Assembly (NCBI RefSeq): GCF_036669915.1
Contig: NC_089313.1
Coordinates: 10,671,011-10,735,010, forward strand
DNA: 64,000 bases
Source: Pocillopora verrucosa
Taxonomy: Eukaryota > Cnidaria > Anthozoa > Scleractinia > Pocilloporidae
Direction of reading: 5' to 3'
The notes below the pieces were generated by a model. It ran no database searches. It saw only the letters and a program-made list of their open reading frames with translations, and was not told the origin of the DNA. Positions 11,944 to 22,904 of this stretch are shown in pieces (position 1 is the stretch's first letter; each line of letters opens with the position of its first letter). The position numbers and the translations under genes are program-made.

Positions 11944-14437
11944 CTCTTAGTAGTAATTGGCGAATGTAGTCTATTTCACCTCTGTTAGAATGTGTTAGCA
12001 TCATACAGTTGAGAGAGAGTAGCAACATTGTTTATTTATCACATTTCTCCAATTCCGGACTGATTCTTTGGCTGGAGATTGCAATGAAATGTTCAGATGA
12101 GAGGTCTAAAGGAAGATGACGAAACAAAAGCAAAAGAATAGACTAATTGTTTAAAGGTCAACTCTAAATTTAATTTTCCCGAGACAACGCTTTTCTTCCG
12201 GCTTACACGTAATCGACCACCCCAGTCTCACTCTTGGGTACCTCACATATTGTAACATATTCAGTGAAACTTGACCTAGAGCTGTTTCTGTAAATATTTT
12301 CATGTAGAAGCTGAAAATTCAAGAGAGCAAACTTAGTAGCGTCCTTATTTAAAACGACTGAATTTAATTTGTTAAAATGCACTCAGCAGCGGGGCCTTAT
12401 CTCAGTTACGTATTTGACTTGCTCGTCACGAACAGCCTGGATGCTATTCAATCACAACTAAGACACAACTACATCATTCACATACTGTAATGAACATCAA
12501 ATGGAGCAATGGGGTAGGTGGCATGGTCCCCTGGACTAAGATTATACGTTTTCAAGCAGAGTTTTCAGAGCTAATATGTTGTGACGTCTGGTTAATAAAT
12601 AGTGTCCCAACAAACCAGTTTTAGAAATAGAGTCGAATCCCTACTAATGGCCATGACCACCTTTCTGCGACGGCCATTTTTTCTCCCGACTATTGTACGG
12701 AAGAAAAGCCTCAAGTTGCTCCAAACGTTAAAAAAAGGGGTTTAAAAAAATTGTTCGATAACTTTTTTCTGAGGAATCTCCCTAAAAGAGGAGTATCAAG
12801 TAACATGAATTGAGGTGAACCGACCAGAGAAATGCACGGAAAAAATCCTTCCTGCGATCACGCCGTTCATTTTTATTTCCAGAGTCGAGAGCCTCAATCG
12901 ATAGCATGCAGAGACTTCATCTGGGTTCCAGAATCCCTCCAGTTGCATCCCTTATCCCGCTACCATGGCGAAACTTTGAACGTCTGTTTGCTACCGTTTT
13001 ACACTGCAACCTCTTCAAGAGAAACGCAGGAGATTTTCTAGGTTTTCTGCCGGAGTCAAATCTTATTTTTACTTATTTGGAATGGCTACATAGCTAATAA
13101 TCAGTTGCAATTATTCTTTCCTTTAAAAAAGACTTAACGTTGAGCATATCCAAAAAAAAATAAAGAGACATCGTTTCTATTTTTTCGATACAATAGACCT
13201 TGAATGCAATTGCTCTCATGCAACTGACCAAAGAAAGGGTTTCTGTCAAAGGATCCTAGTCAACCACAAGACATTGCGCGCTTAATCCGCCACTTTCTAT
13301 GCCATCTAAATTAGAGAAATTTCGATTTTGGTCTATCATCCAAGTGCATCCGAGCGACTTAAATCTATTTTGATGTCTGAAATTGTCGTGGTAACTTTCT
13401 GAAATTATCAGTGGTTTATTCTGGGTAGTTGTGTAATGGTTTCTCGCAATTTTGTTAAGAAATTTTTGTTTGTTACTGGGAACGTCGAAGGCATCTCGTG
13501 TTCCTTCACATGGAAGGCCTAAATCCACGGAGCAGACGAAAAATCTCAACCTCTGGAATGACAGGAAGGATAGTCCTAGCATCAGAGATCTAGCTAATAG
13601 CCAATTTGCAGATTTTTCTGCATCAAAGCGTCGACAAGCTTCACGTAGGATACATATAACAAAAGGCAAAAGACCAGTTAAAAGTTGAAGTATTGACGAG
13701 CCTGCTCGACACTCTTGCCGTCCACAAGCGATTTTAAAATTTTGTCTTCATAGATTAGTTCTGACCAGCATATATTTTGATGCTTTTTTTTTGGCGATGT
13801 AATTTTGAATGAGGTGCTATTTCCACATCAGTATGTTCTTGAGTTTAGATAAAGCCTGGTAATATTGTTTTACAAAAGGCAACATTTTCTTCTGTGTGCT
13901 GGTTTCTTTGTTTTTTAGGTGACCCTGGAGCAGAAGACTCCAGACATGTATTTCTCCAGAACTTCGTCAGGTATCCTCTTTCTTCTTCTAACTCGTATTT
14001 TTAAGCTCTGTACGTTTTTTATTAAATGTTAAGCGCGTCGGATTTGTTTTTGGATGCGTAACGCTTCTCCTTCTCCGAATCCTTTCTTTACGTTACGTAA
14101 AAAATTGTTTACGGGCCGGCACGACTGATGCCGAGCGTCTAGTTAATGTGAACGAATTTCTCCGCAGTTGTCCGTATGTTGACAAAACAGAGGCGTGGTT
14201 CACAAGGATCCTTTAAGACGTTACATCAAAATGATACCTCAAATATTGAAGGTTTTGTTAACCTATCCTAGCAAACGGCTTTGAAAAAAAAATCAAACTA
14301 GATATTAGTGGTTCTTTTATACCTAAACTACTGTTTTCACTTTATTGATGTCGCCTTACGTACGTCAACATTGTTTCTTGCCCATTATATCAGAAATATA
14401 ATTCTTGAATACGAAACCAAAGCATCCTTTTGAGGAT

Positions 14438-14530
14438 GTTAATTAAATTAAATTAAATGCATTTATATAGCGCCACATTCCATTAATTGTCCATGGCGCT
14501 TAACAATACTCTAAAAACCGTAAAAATTAA
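14438..14530 (-). repeat. Possible SINE/LINE 3' tail
   Basis: On the minus strand the sequence reads as a short conserved stretch ending in GGCGCTATATAAATGCATTT and then a tandem TTTAA run (aattaaattaaattaaat on plus). This tail style is common to L2-mobilised SINEs of marine animals. No 5' head was recognised. Confidence 0.35.
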
Positions 14531-15084
14531 AATCCTAAGAATAGCAAAACCTAAGAAAGCACAAGAAATGGAAATAGATCTCCCCTAATTTGAGATAGCT
14601 CTTTTTTGAATTTCTATGAAATACAGGGATAGAGTATTTTCTCTACTTGTTTCTATGTAAATTATCCATCTAAAAGTCTTTTAGCTCGGTTTACTTCGAG
14701 TAATTTTCATTATTTAATCTCTCTGGATCATTTTTCCTGTAAAAAAAAAAATAGAAAACAACAATTCATTTTTAACTGAACAGATATTTTGGATGCAAAG
14801 CAAACACAACTTTACCAAGCACAATATGTAAATATATATATGGCAGCTACACTTGTATCTGATTGGCAGAGTGGCACTGTTGAGATTCTATATTTTACAC
14901 CAGAGAGCGTCAATAACTCTCCGAAAAGAAAAAAAAATACATATAAATATTTAGGTAAAGATTAAACTAGCCTTGATGTTCAAGGTAACAAAGGATCCTC
15001 GCCGACAGTCAGCGACCAGTAAGTCGTAGCCACCATCACGTCTAATTTACATTTAATTTATGAAATACCTGTTCTCACCGATTC

Positions 15085-18000
15085 TTACCTCTGCTTCTCA
15101 AACTCGAGCCTCACGTCATCTCCAATCAGCGTAAACGAAGCCCACTCAGACAATTTGGTAAGGCCGTTTTTTCTCATCCACTTCATGGCTTGATGAAGGG
15201 ATTCACTGGCACTCTCTCCTCCAACTAGGTGTTCGTAGAACCGACTCATCAGCTGCTCTGTTGCTGAGTCTGGAATGGCCCATAGCGCAACCAACACGGA
15301 ACGAGCACCAGATCCTAAGAACGCACGGGCAATCCCTATAACTCCCTCGGCTCTTATCTCTCCACTTCCACTGTGACAGCAGCTAAGTACCACCAGTTTA
15401 GCTGTGACTTTCACTCGTGAGACATCCGACATCGTCAACATGGAAGCTTGCTGAGGTGGGATAGTGTTTCGACTGTTGGAAGTAGGAATGGGGGAGAGGG
15501 CAATTTCTCCCCTTTCAGCGTTACCATGGGCAGCAAAATGAATCAGACTCACTGAACTTATCCGCTCAAGTACCGCCTGCTTCGTTGCTTCCGTTTCTAC
15601 CAGAGGCGGAACACCCACCAGTCGTCCGACCATCTCCGCTTCCTTTCTTGCGCCTGGCAATGGCGGCAACCAATCAACCTTGGGATTGCCTATTATCAAG
15701 GCACCAGTGTTGCTGTGATAGTTCTGTGGACTATCTTGAATGATCTGGAGCGTCGTCAAAGAAGGAATGACACGGATCCTATGAGTCTCCGACAGGTATT
15801 CGGCTCCCTCCTTTTCACTCAGGGCAGCAAAAGGAACTTTGTACAACCTGCGGTCAGGGACAATAATGACTTCAGGTTCCTCAAGCAAATCATAAACGGG
15901 GGCAATAAACATTTTGTAACACAAAGATAGACTTGAAATGACTCCCTCGTCCTCATCCTCGTCCTCATCCTCGTCCTCATCGTCGTCCTCCTCGACGAGT
16001 CGCAATTTTTCTGAGCTCTTTTGTTCGGGGGAGAGAGGTTGCAATTCAACCATATTTAAAGACCGATCTTCACAATCCTCAATGGGCCAAATGCCAAGAC
16101 TCCGGAAATTATCAGCCAAATATTTACTCAAAGACAAATCTTTGGGCAACCCAGCCTGCACTAGATTCTCTTCCAGTGATATGCTTCGATAGTGAAGGAC
16201 TCCATTTGTTTTCAAGATCCACAAATGCAGATGATTGTGAAAATAAGAAATGTACAAACAAGTACAGTTATTTTTCTTTCTAAGAATGTTCTCAATGCCA
16301 AACCAAGATTGTGGATTAGCAGAAATGTGTGTTTCAACCGAGTACTTCTCTACCATCAAGTCTGATAAGCCTCTAGCTCGACCCAACTCCTCAACATAAA
16401 GAGCGTCAAGAACATTTCCGGTGCTGCAAAGCAAACTACTAAACAGCTTGTAGGGAAATATTCCTGAGACCTCCAGAAATGATGTTTTAAGCTGATCATT
16501 GGTCCCCAAGAAAGATCTCAGCTCCTCATACTTTTTAATGCACAGTTGAAGACACGAAAGGGAGTCTTCGATTTTATTTTGAAATAAATGCAAAATGGCG
16601 TAACCTTCAAGGACATCGAACTCTCCTTTTCTATCTCCAATATCTCTGAATATGGATAAGGCTTTCTCTAAGCATACTTCCGAAGCTTCATAATTTCCAA
16701 CAGCTCTAAACAAAGTTCCAAGGTTTGCAAGATCTGCTGCTTCCCCTTCCTTATTACCGATCTCAGTGCTGATGACAAGCGCTTTTTGGATGTACTCTTT
16801 TGCATTGTCGTAGTGTCTGAGCGACAATAACACAGCACCTAGGTTTCCGAAGCATGAAGCCTCCCCCCTTCTGTCGCCAATCTCAGTTCTGATGACAAGC
16901 GCTTTTTGGAGATACTCTTTAGCCCTTTCGTATTGTCCGAGCGACTTAAACAAAGTACCTAGGCCTTCGTAGTCATTTGCTTCTCCTCTTCTATCGCCAA
17001 TTTCAGTGCTGATGACGAGTGCTTTTTGGAGATGCTCTTCAGCTTTTCCGTATTGCCCGAGCGACTTAAACACAGTACTTAGATTTCCGTACGCTGCTGC
17101 TTCTCCTGCTCTGTCGCCAATTTCAGTTCTGATGACAAGAGCTTTTTGGAAATACTCTGTAGCCTTGTCGTATTGTCCGACCACCATCAACACCTTACCT
17201 AGGTTCACGTAGTCAGTTGCCTCTCCTTCTCTATCGCCAATTTCAGTTCTGATGACAAGCGCTTTCTGGAGATACTCTTTAGCCTTGTCGTATTGCCCGT
17301 TCGACATAAACACAGTACCTAGGTTTCCATAGCATGTTGCTTCTCCGTCTCTGACGCCAGTTTCAGTTGTGATGAGAAGTGCTTTTTGGAAATACTCTTT
17401 AGCCTTGTCATATTGCCCGACCGACATAAATACAGTACCTAGGTTTCCGTAGTCAGCTGCCTCTCCTTTTCTATCGCCAATTTCAGTTCTGATGACAAGC
17501 GCTTTCTGGAGATACTCTTTAGCCTTGTCGTATTGCCCGACCGACATAAACAGAGTACCAAGGTTTCCGAAATCAGCTGCTTCTCCTCTTCTGTCGCCAA
17601 TCTCAGTTCTAATAACAAGTGCTTTTTGTAGAAACTCTTTAGCCCTGTCATATTGCCCCAGCGACTTAAACAGAGTACCTAGGTTTCCGTAGTCAGCTGC
17701 TTCTCCTCTTCTGTCGCCAATCTCAGTTCTGATGACAAGCGCCTTTTGGAGAAACTCTTTAGCCTTGTCGTATTGCCCGAGCGACTGAAACACAACACCT
17801 AGGTTTCCGTAGTCAATTGCTTCTCCTTCTCTGTCGCCAATATCAGTTCTGATGACAAGTGCCTTTTGGAAATACTCTTTAGCCTTGTCATATTGCCCGA
17901 GAGACTCAAAGACAGTACCTAGGTATCCGCACTCAATTCCTTCTCCTTCTCTGTCGCCAATCTCAGATCTGATGACAAGTGCTTTTTGGAGATACTCTTT

Positions 18001-19185
18001 AGCCTTGTTGTATTGCCCGAGATCCTTGCAAACAGTACCTAAGTTTCCATAGTCAACTGCTTCTCCTTCTCTGTCGCCAATCTCTGTTCTGATGGTAAGC
18101 GCTTTTTGAAGATACTCTTTAGCATTGTCGTATTGCCCGAGCGACTGAAACACAGCACCTAGGTTTCTGTAATCAGCTCCTTCTCCTTCTCTGTCGCCAA
18201 TCTCAGTTCTGATGACAAGCGCTTTTTGGAGATACTCTTTAGCATTGTTATATTGCTCGAGCGAATGAAACACAGCAGCAAGGTTTTCGTAGCATGATGC
18301 CTCTCCGTTTCTGTCGCCAATCTCTGTTATGATAACGAGTGCTTTTTGGAAATACTCTTTAGCCTTGTTGTTATGACCGAGCGACTGAAACACAGCACCT
18401 AGGTTTCCGTAATCAGCTCCTTCTCCTTCTCTGTCGCCAATTTCAGTTCTGATGACAAGCGCTTTTTGGAGATACTCTTTAGCATTGTTATATTGCTCGA
18501 GCGAATGAAACACAGCAGCAAGGTTTTCGTAGCATGATGCCTCTCCGTTTCTGTCGCCAATTTCTGTTCTGATATTAAGCGCTTTTTGGAAATACTCTTT
18601 AGCCTTATCATATTGCCCGAGATCCTTGCACACAGTACCTAAGTTTCCATAGTCAACTGCTTCTCCTTTTCTGTCGTCAATTTCGGTTCTTATGGCAAGG
18701 GCCCTCCCAACATACTCATTCGCTTTTAGGTTTTCGCCAAGTTTATGACACATAATTCCGAATCTTGTGCAGGCGCTTGCTTCTCCACTTTTTTCACCAG
18801 TTTGTCTCTTCCTATTAACTGCTTTTTCATAAAGTTGTTTGGCATCTGTAAACCTGTTTTGACTTTCTAAAATCTCTGCTAGAGCCATGCTTACATCTCC
18901 TTCTTTTACTAAGTCACCATTCTCGCTGTATAAGGCAAGCAGTTTCCTGCCGTATCTTTCCGCACTGATGTAGTCAGAGATACTACGATAAGCGCCGAAA
19001 AGAGCATGATAAATAGCCCTGTAAATCATTAAAAACGGTCGTGAAGTAAATTGGTGTTTGCTGTTTTGATCGGTGTTATCTAGCAAAATCAAGCATTCGT
19101 TCCATATTTCTGTGGCTTTCTGAATGCGATTTGAGTTGAGCAGGAACAGGGCAACTAGTAAGGCGATGCTCATGAAAGCTATCAT
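15085..19185 (-). CDS. TPR-CHAT protein (tetratricopeptide array + caspase-like CHAT domain), TTC28-like
   Basis: A single uninterrupted 1366-codon frame. Residues ~1-80 hold a hydrophobic start (MIAFMSIALLVALFLLNSN) and helical text. Residues ~85-870 are about 19 tetratricopeptide repeats of 40 residues with the consensus GQYDKAKEYLQKALVIRTEI; about 17 of them are nearly identical. An Asp/Glu-only tract lies at ~1063-1082. Residues ~1090-1360 are a CHAT domain, a caspase-like cysteine protease fold, with the His motif HFAAHG (His1220) and the Cys motif LSCCHSG (Cys1270), so both predicted catalytic residues are present. TPRs act as protein-docking scaffolds. CHAT domains serve as proteases in some bacterial systems, but the animal homologues are mostly uncharacterised. 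The frame stays open upstream to 19293, so a 5' exon could extend the N-terminus. Substrate unknown. Confidence 0.93.
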   Translation of the reverse strand: MIAFMSIALLVALFLLNSNRIQKATEIWNECLILLDNTDQNSKHQFTSRPFLMIYRAIYHALFGAYRSISDYISAERYGRKLLALYSENGDLVKEGDVSMALAEILESQNRFTDAKQLYEKAVNRKRQTGEKSGEASACTRFGIMCHKLGENLKANEYVGRALAIRTEIDDRKGEAVDYGNLGTVCKDLGQYDKAKEYFQKALNIRTEIGDRNGEASCYENLAAVFHSLEQYNNAKEYLQKALVIRTEIGDREGEGADYGNLGAVFQSLGHNNKAKEYFQKALVIITEIGDRNGEASCYENLAAVFHSLEQYNNAKEYLQKALVIRTEIGDREGEGADYRNLGAVFQSLGQYDNAKEYLQKALTIRTEIGDREGEAVDYGNLGTVCKDLGQYNKAKEYLQKALVIRSEIGDREGEGIECGYLGTVFESLGQYDKAKEYFQKALVIRTDIGDREGEAIDYGNLGVVFQSLGQYDKAKEFLQKALVIRTEIGDRRGEAADYGNLGTLFKSLGQYDRAKEFLQKALVIRTEIGDRRGEAADFGNLGTLFMSVGQYDKAKEYLQKALVIRTEIGDRKGEAADYGNLGTVFMSVGQYDKAKEYFQKALLITTETGVRDGEATCYGNLGTVFMSNGQYDKAKEYLQKALVIRTEIGDREGEATDYVNLGKVLMVVGQYDKATEYFQKALVIRTEIGDRAGEAAAYGNLSTVFKSLGQYGKAEEHLQKALVISTEIGDRRGEANDYEGLGTLFKSLGQYERAKEYLQKALVIRTEIGDRRGEASCFGNLGAVLLSLRHYDNAKEYIQKALVISTEIGNKEGEAADLANLGTLFRAVGNYEASEVCLEKALSIFRDIGDRKGEFDVLEGYAILHLFQNKIEDSLSCLQLCIKKYEELRSFLGTNDQLKTSFLEVSGIFPYKLFSSLLCSTGNVLDALYVEELGRARGLSDLMVEKYSVETHISANPQSWFGIENILRKKNNCTCLYISYFHNHLHLWILKTNGVLHYRSISLEENLVQAGLPKDLSLSKYLADNFRSLGIWPIEDCEDRSLNMVELQPLSPEQKSSEKLRLVEEDDDEDEDEDEDEDEGVISSLSLCYKMFIAPVYDLLEEPEVIIVPDRRLYKVPFAALSEKEGAEYLSETHRIRVIPSLTTLQIIQDSPQNYHSNTGALIIGNPKVDWLPPLPGARKEAEMVGRLVGVPPLVETEATKQAVLERISSVSLIHFAAHGNAERGEIALSPIPTSNSRNTIPPQQASMLTMSDVSRVKVTAKLVVLSCCHSGSGEIRAEGVIGIARAFLGSGARSVLVALWAIPDSATEQLMSRFYEHLVGGESASESLHQAMKWMRKNGLTKLSEWASFTLIGDDVRLEFEKQR
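15938..16000. repeat. Hexamer microsatellite coding an acidic linker
   Basis: cctcgt/cctcat-type units give an unbroken Asp/Glu run (about residues 1063-1082) in the linker before the CHAT domain. The reverse frame is a Ser run and is not a gene. Confidence 0.85.
16690..18780 (-). repeat. Array of ~17 coding 120-bp TPR units
   Basis: Each 120-bp unit repeats the text ctgtcgccaatctcagttct...ctttttggagatactctttag. Neighbours differ by only a few bases, which implies recent tandem growth or gene conversion. The block at 18181-18380 is repeated almost exactly at 18421-18620, a 240-bp (two-TPR) duplication. Confidence 0.93.
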
Positions 19186-19299
19186 GGCTTCTGCCGTTAA
19201 GTTTCCATTGCCATCCTCTCCTGTTATTAGGGAAACAATATTTTTAGTAACACAAGATAACCAAATGCTTCGATAATCTGGATTCTTAATAAGTCACTA

Positions 19300-21200
19300 C
19301 AAACAGGAACCCATATGTGAATTACAAAAACGGGCTGAGTCGATTACACCTGGAAATTTTTGCAACGAGCTGAAAGTCTTAGAATTCATAATATCGGCAT
19401 AAAACAAAAAAATAAGTGAAGAAGAGGCGTGGATAAGTGCAACTAGAGCACATCAACGGATCACATTCGGTAAAACTTTTCACATAAGTTTCACCAGCAC
19501 AGTTTTTTTTGAAAACGGACTGTCAACTGTTATCCTAGTGATTTTTTATCTAGATGTTTCGTTTGTTCATCTTATGAAGTAAAAAAAAAAATGACGTGCG
19601 CTTGAGTTTGACTAATGGTCGTATGTCGGGGGGTGCGTCACAAACTAGGAGGTTTTAGAAAGGTCGCGGGTTTCTTAAAAAAAAAAAAGAAAGGATTGGT
19701 AAACTTTTTACTACAACGTTCTAGAAACATTTGAAAATGTTGTTCTAACAGTGTCTCGCCGAGTAATGAGCTTACTTATCTGAAGTATATGGCTGAAAAT
19801 ATAGTATTGAATTTAGTTTTTGATCTCGTGACTGTGGAAACCATCAGTTTGCTTAACAATCTTAGCTAATAAAGTTGTAATGTTTTGTATAAAACCATAA
19901 ATGTTCAAAGAAAGCAATTTTGCAGCGGAGATATGAAGCGTCCTTTCAACGGAAAAGTACGTTCATACTATGTATGCAATCACAGTGAATTTAAATAAGT
20001 TTCAGTTTCTCTAAGAAAATTAAAACATCTTTCTTTGTGAGCGCTCAGCTTCATGACTTATTTTCTTATGCGAGACTCTGGCGCTTTAACAGACAAAGAA
20101 ACATATTATGACCTTTAGGAAAATATTTACCGTAGAACCCACCGCTAATATCCAAAGATTTAGGTGAAGGGTATCTCGATTATGATACGCTTGTTTTCAA
20201 GTCGAATCTACCGCGATCTCCGAGCGGCAGATCGTAGCGAGGGATAGTCTACAGCATAAATAGAGATCTGATTTTATGATCATCAATTCTCAAATTAAAC
20301 GATACTCAATAACCTTAGTTAATGAGGATAAATTATACGGAATAAAGCCACAGAGATTTGAAAAACTCGCCGTAGAACTGAACGAGTTTATTTCACTGCG
20401 GTGGCGATTCAATCGCGTCATCAACCGCTTTAATGAAGGTCTAACGCTCGAAACGAGACAGCTACATATTGCAAACACAAGGATCGAATAAGCAGTTACT
20501 GGGCTTTTCCATAAGAGCCTTACCTCTCTACAGTTACTGAATAACGATAGCTGATAAAACACGAGTGACTAGAAAAGATTTTCAATCGCACTTACCAAGA
20601 TGTTGACAATGTGGCTGATGCTTTGAAAATGAAACAACAAAAATAGCGAATTACAGTCGGGACTTTTCTCTACCATTCGAACTTCCGCTGTCTCAGTGTT
20701 TTGGGTATCCAGATCAATTGTGTTTGAGATTATTCTCTTCCCCCCTCTGGGCTAATCGAAATAAAAGGGAAAAGTTTCAATAATATAATATTTTGTGTCC
20801 TCCCGGAGGGCCTACGCCTTTCTATCGCGTCCTATTTAGGTTGAAATTTCCCACAGCTAGTGGTCACATGATAACATGCTTATTGATGTGAGTTTGGTTT
20901 GGCTCCCGCTCATTTAGCAAGGACCTCGTAGGTCATGACACCGAGCCAAATATTAGTACCTGTCCCGTCCTGCCCTACCATTCAATCAATAAGTACACAG
21001 TATTTAGGTTTTGTACGTCACACTATTATCACTAATTATGTAATTGAATGTGAAACATGAAAATTGTTCTTTTTTATTCTTTTTTTTAATAGGGAACGTC
21101 GGGCTTCAGTGTTTACCCCTTTGAAAGGTTTGATTTTCATCACAAGATCGATCACAATAAAACCTTAGTTTCTTTCTTTAACTCTTTACGATCAACGTTA
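19300..21200. other. 1.9 kb without a recognisable gene
   Basis: AT-rich with short A and T runs. The 71-codon (plus) and 90-codon (minus) ORFs near 20276-20562 overlap each other and show no known domain. I see no repeat with clear ends. Confidence 0.6.
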
Positions 21201-22067
21201 TTTTGCCCAGGTGCTCCGTGTTTATCTGGGACTTAGAGAGAACATTTTCTTACAGCTTGGAATCGCCATCACTGCCTCTATAAGTTTATTTACAGTTTTG
21301 TCGAATATCTAGGCAAACTTAGCAGTCAAGAAAACAAGAGAGTTCCGAACAAACTCTTGCATTCTGATCATTAGTTTGACCGCCTCTGATCTCTTACTGG
21401 GTGTTTCCTCCCCGTTTTATATCATTGTACATGCGATAATTCCTAACGGAATGAATATCGGATGACATAATCTACAAGATAGCGTTACCATTACTAAATT
21501 TGTAAAGAACACTTCCTATTATCATGTAAATTCTGCTCAGTTGGGTGAGATATGTTGCGATTGTAAAACCTATGAAGTACAAGGCTGTAGTTACAAATAA
21601 ACGCTTAAAGCTGAGGTTCGCAGTAATCGTTTGGATAACAGCCCTCACGATATCGTTCTTGTTTTTCTCTTTAGAAGCCGTTGGTCTTCTCAATAAAGTC
21701 ACTCTTGTCATTTTTCAGTTTCTCACCTTTACCCTATTGTTGTATTGTTATGGCGTTGTTTACATCGAAATACGAAAACGGAACCACATCCAATTCAGCG
21801 AAGTCATTTTCTAATCAAATCGAGGGCTGAAAGTAGAATTGCGTCCACGGCGTTTCTGCTGACAATTGCACTTTTTATTTCTATCGTTCCTATAAGCATT
21901 GCATACGTTTAAGCGCTACCTTCGACTTTTTTTCTTGTAAATTCAGTTTTGCGATGGGCAGAAATTTTTTCTGGTTAAACTGCTTCGTAAATCCTGCACT
22001 GTATTTCTATAGGAACAAACGATATAGGAAGGCTGCACCAAGACTCTTCAAATTTAGAAAGCCTTGA
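21200..22067 (+). pseudogene. Rhodopsin-family (class A) GPCR pseudogene
   Basis: Helix signatures appear in order but in different frames. TM1 is ITASISLFTVLSN, interrupted by TAG at 21310-21312. TM2 is LTASDLLLG with the conserved Asp. Next comes a stop-broken TM3 ending in VRYVAIVKPMKY, where the usual D/ERY acid is lost. From 21545 to 21814 TM4-TM5 read through (AVIVWITALTISFLFFS, FQFLTFTLLLYCYGVVYIEI). TM6 is IASTAFLLTIALFIS, then a stop. TM7 carries FVNPALYFYRN, the NPxxY motif, ending at TGA 22065-22067. Possible C-tail text continues to about 22290. The layout is that of an intronless cnidarian orphan receptor. At least three frameshifts and several stops show that it is dead. Confidence 0.88.
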
Positions 22068-22523
22068 GAAATTCGGCCAGCGGTTCAAATAGGTCGTCGT
22101 AAAACGCGGCACCGCGATTCCTTTACGTCTGTAAATGTTAAAAAGCTTATTCACACCGGGAGAGTTCAACACTTCACACGTTCTCACTCGGGCAATGGAC
22201 ACACACATGAACCCTGGAGTACTGATCATGCCTGGAGAACCTAGTGTTGCAGTTAAGGAAAAACCTAATGTCATGTCCACTCTTATTTCACTATAAAACC
22301 ATCGTGAAGTGTTTCTTCCTTTTACTCGAGCTATAATGTTGCAGATTTAAACTTGCAAAAGAAAGAAATCAGCTCGAGATCAAATTCTTGTGGTGAATAC
22401 GCATTTTTTGTACCTAAAAACACTCGTTACAGTTTAGGGGACTTTGATTCCCAGAGCAGCAATTCAGCGCCAAAAGTTCTAGCGATCGATGCTGCTAATG
22501 AATAGAAATGTGATTAAGTCAGC

Positions 22524-22740
22524 CCTTTGACCCCAAAGAGTGATTAGCATCTAATTTCTCCTCACAATATCCCCCCTGAATCAACATTAAAGTCGTGAGA
22601 ATACAGTAAATGATCGCTTACTGAAGAGGTTCTTGATTGATCAACAAATTCTCCTTGTCGGCACCTAACTGAAATGTATGGAGAACAGTATGGAGGATAT
22701 GCATACTGATGTTAGGGGGTAAAGTGTTAACAGATAGCAT
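22524..22740. repeat. Dispersed repeat family, copy 1
   Basis: It shares ordered text with 36312-36530: gaccccaaagagtga.tagcat, aacaaattctccttgtc, atggagaacagtat and gcatactgatgtta. It is non-coding, and I associate the family with coral genomes. Class unknown. Confidence 0.65.
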
Positions 22741-22904
22741 TTTGATTGAGTGTCGTGGAGTCAGAACTTTAACTTTCGCAGCACCGAGCCAATTAGAACA
22801 TAGAGAATTTACATAAATAGCCAATAACATCTCAAATCATAACCATTACAATTTCCTCAAATGTGATTGGTGCGCTAGCTGATTTATTTTTCACTAATTA
22901 TTCT

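Larger units (their letters stand above)
9790..15084. other. 5.3 kb without a recognisable gene
   Basis: Short ORFs of 60-137 codons occur on both strands (for example 10404-10778 plus and 13256-13669 minus). None shows a domain, signal peptide or consistent splice pattern that I recognise. A short exon-like stretch at about 13920-13970, flanked by ttttttag and gtatcc, is isolated. The region holds the small repeats listed separately. Confidence 0.6.

Noticed and set aside
13256..13688. 137-codon minus ORF overlapping a 78-codon plus ORF
   Set aside because: The hydrophobic N-terminal part looks slightly like a membrane helix, but there is no receptor signature or splice context, and the two frames shadow each other.
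15819..16192. Ser-rich plus ORF and an extra minus ORF in the TPR-CHAT gene
   Set aside because: Alternative frames of the acidic microsatellite and neighbouring coding sequence.
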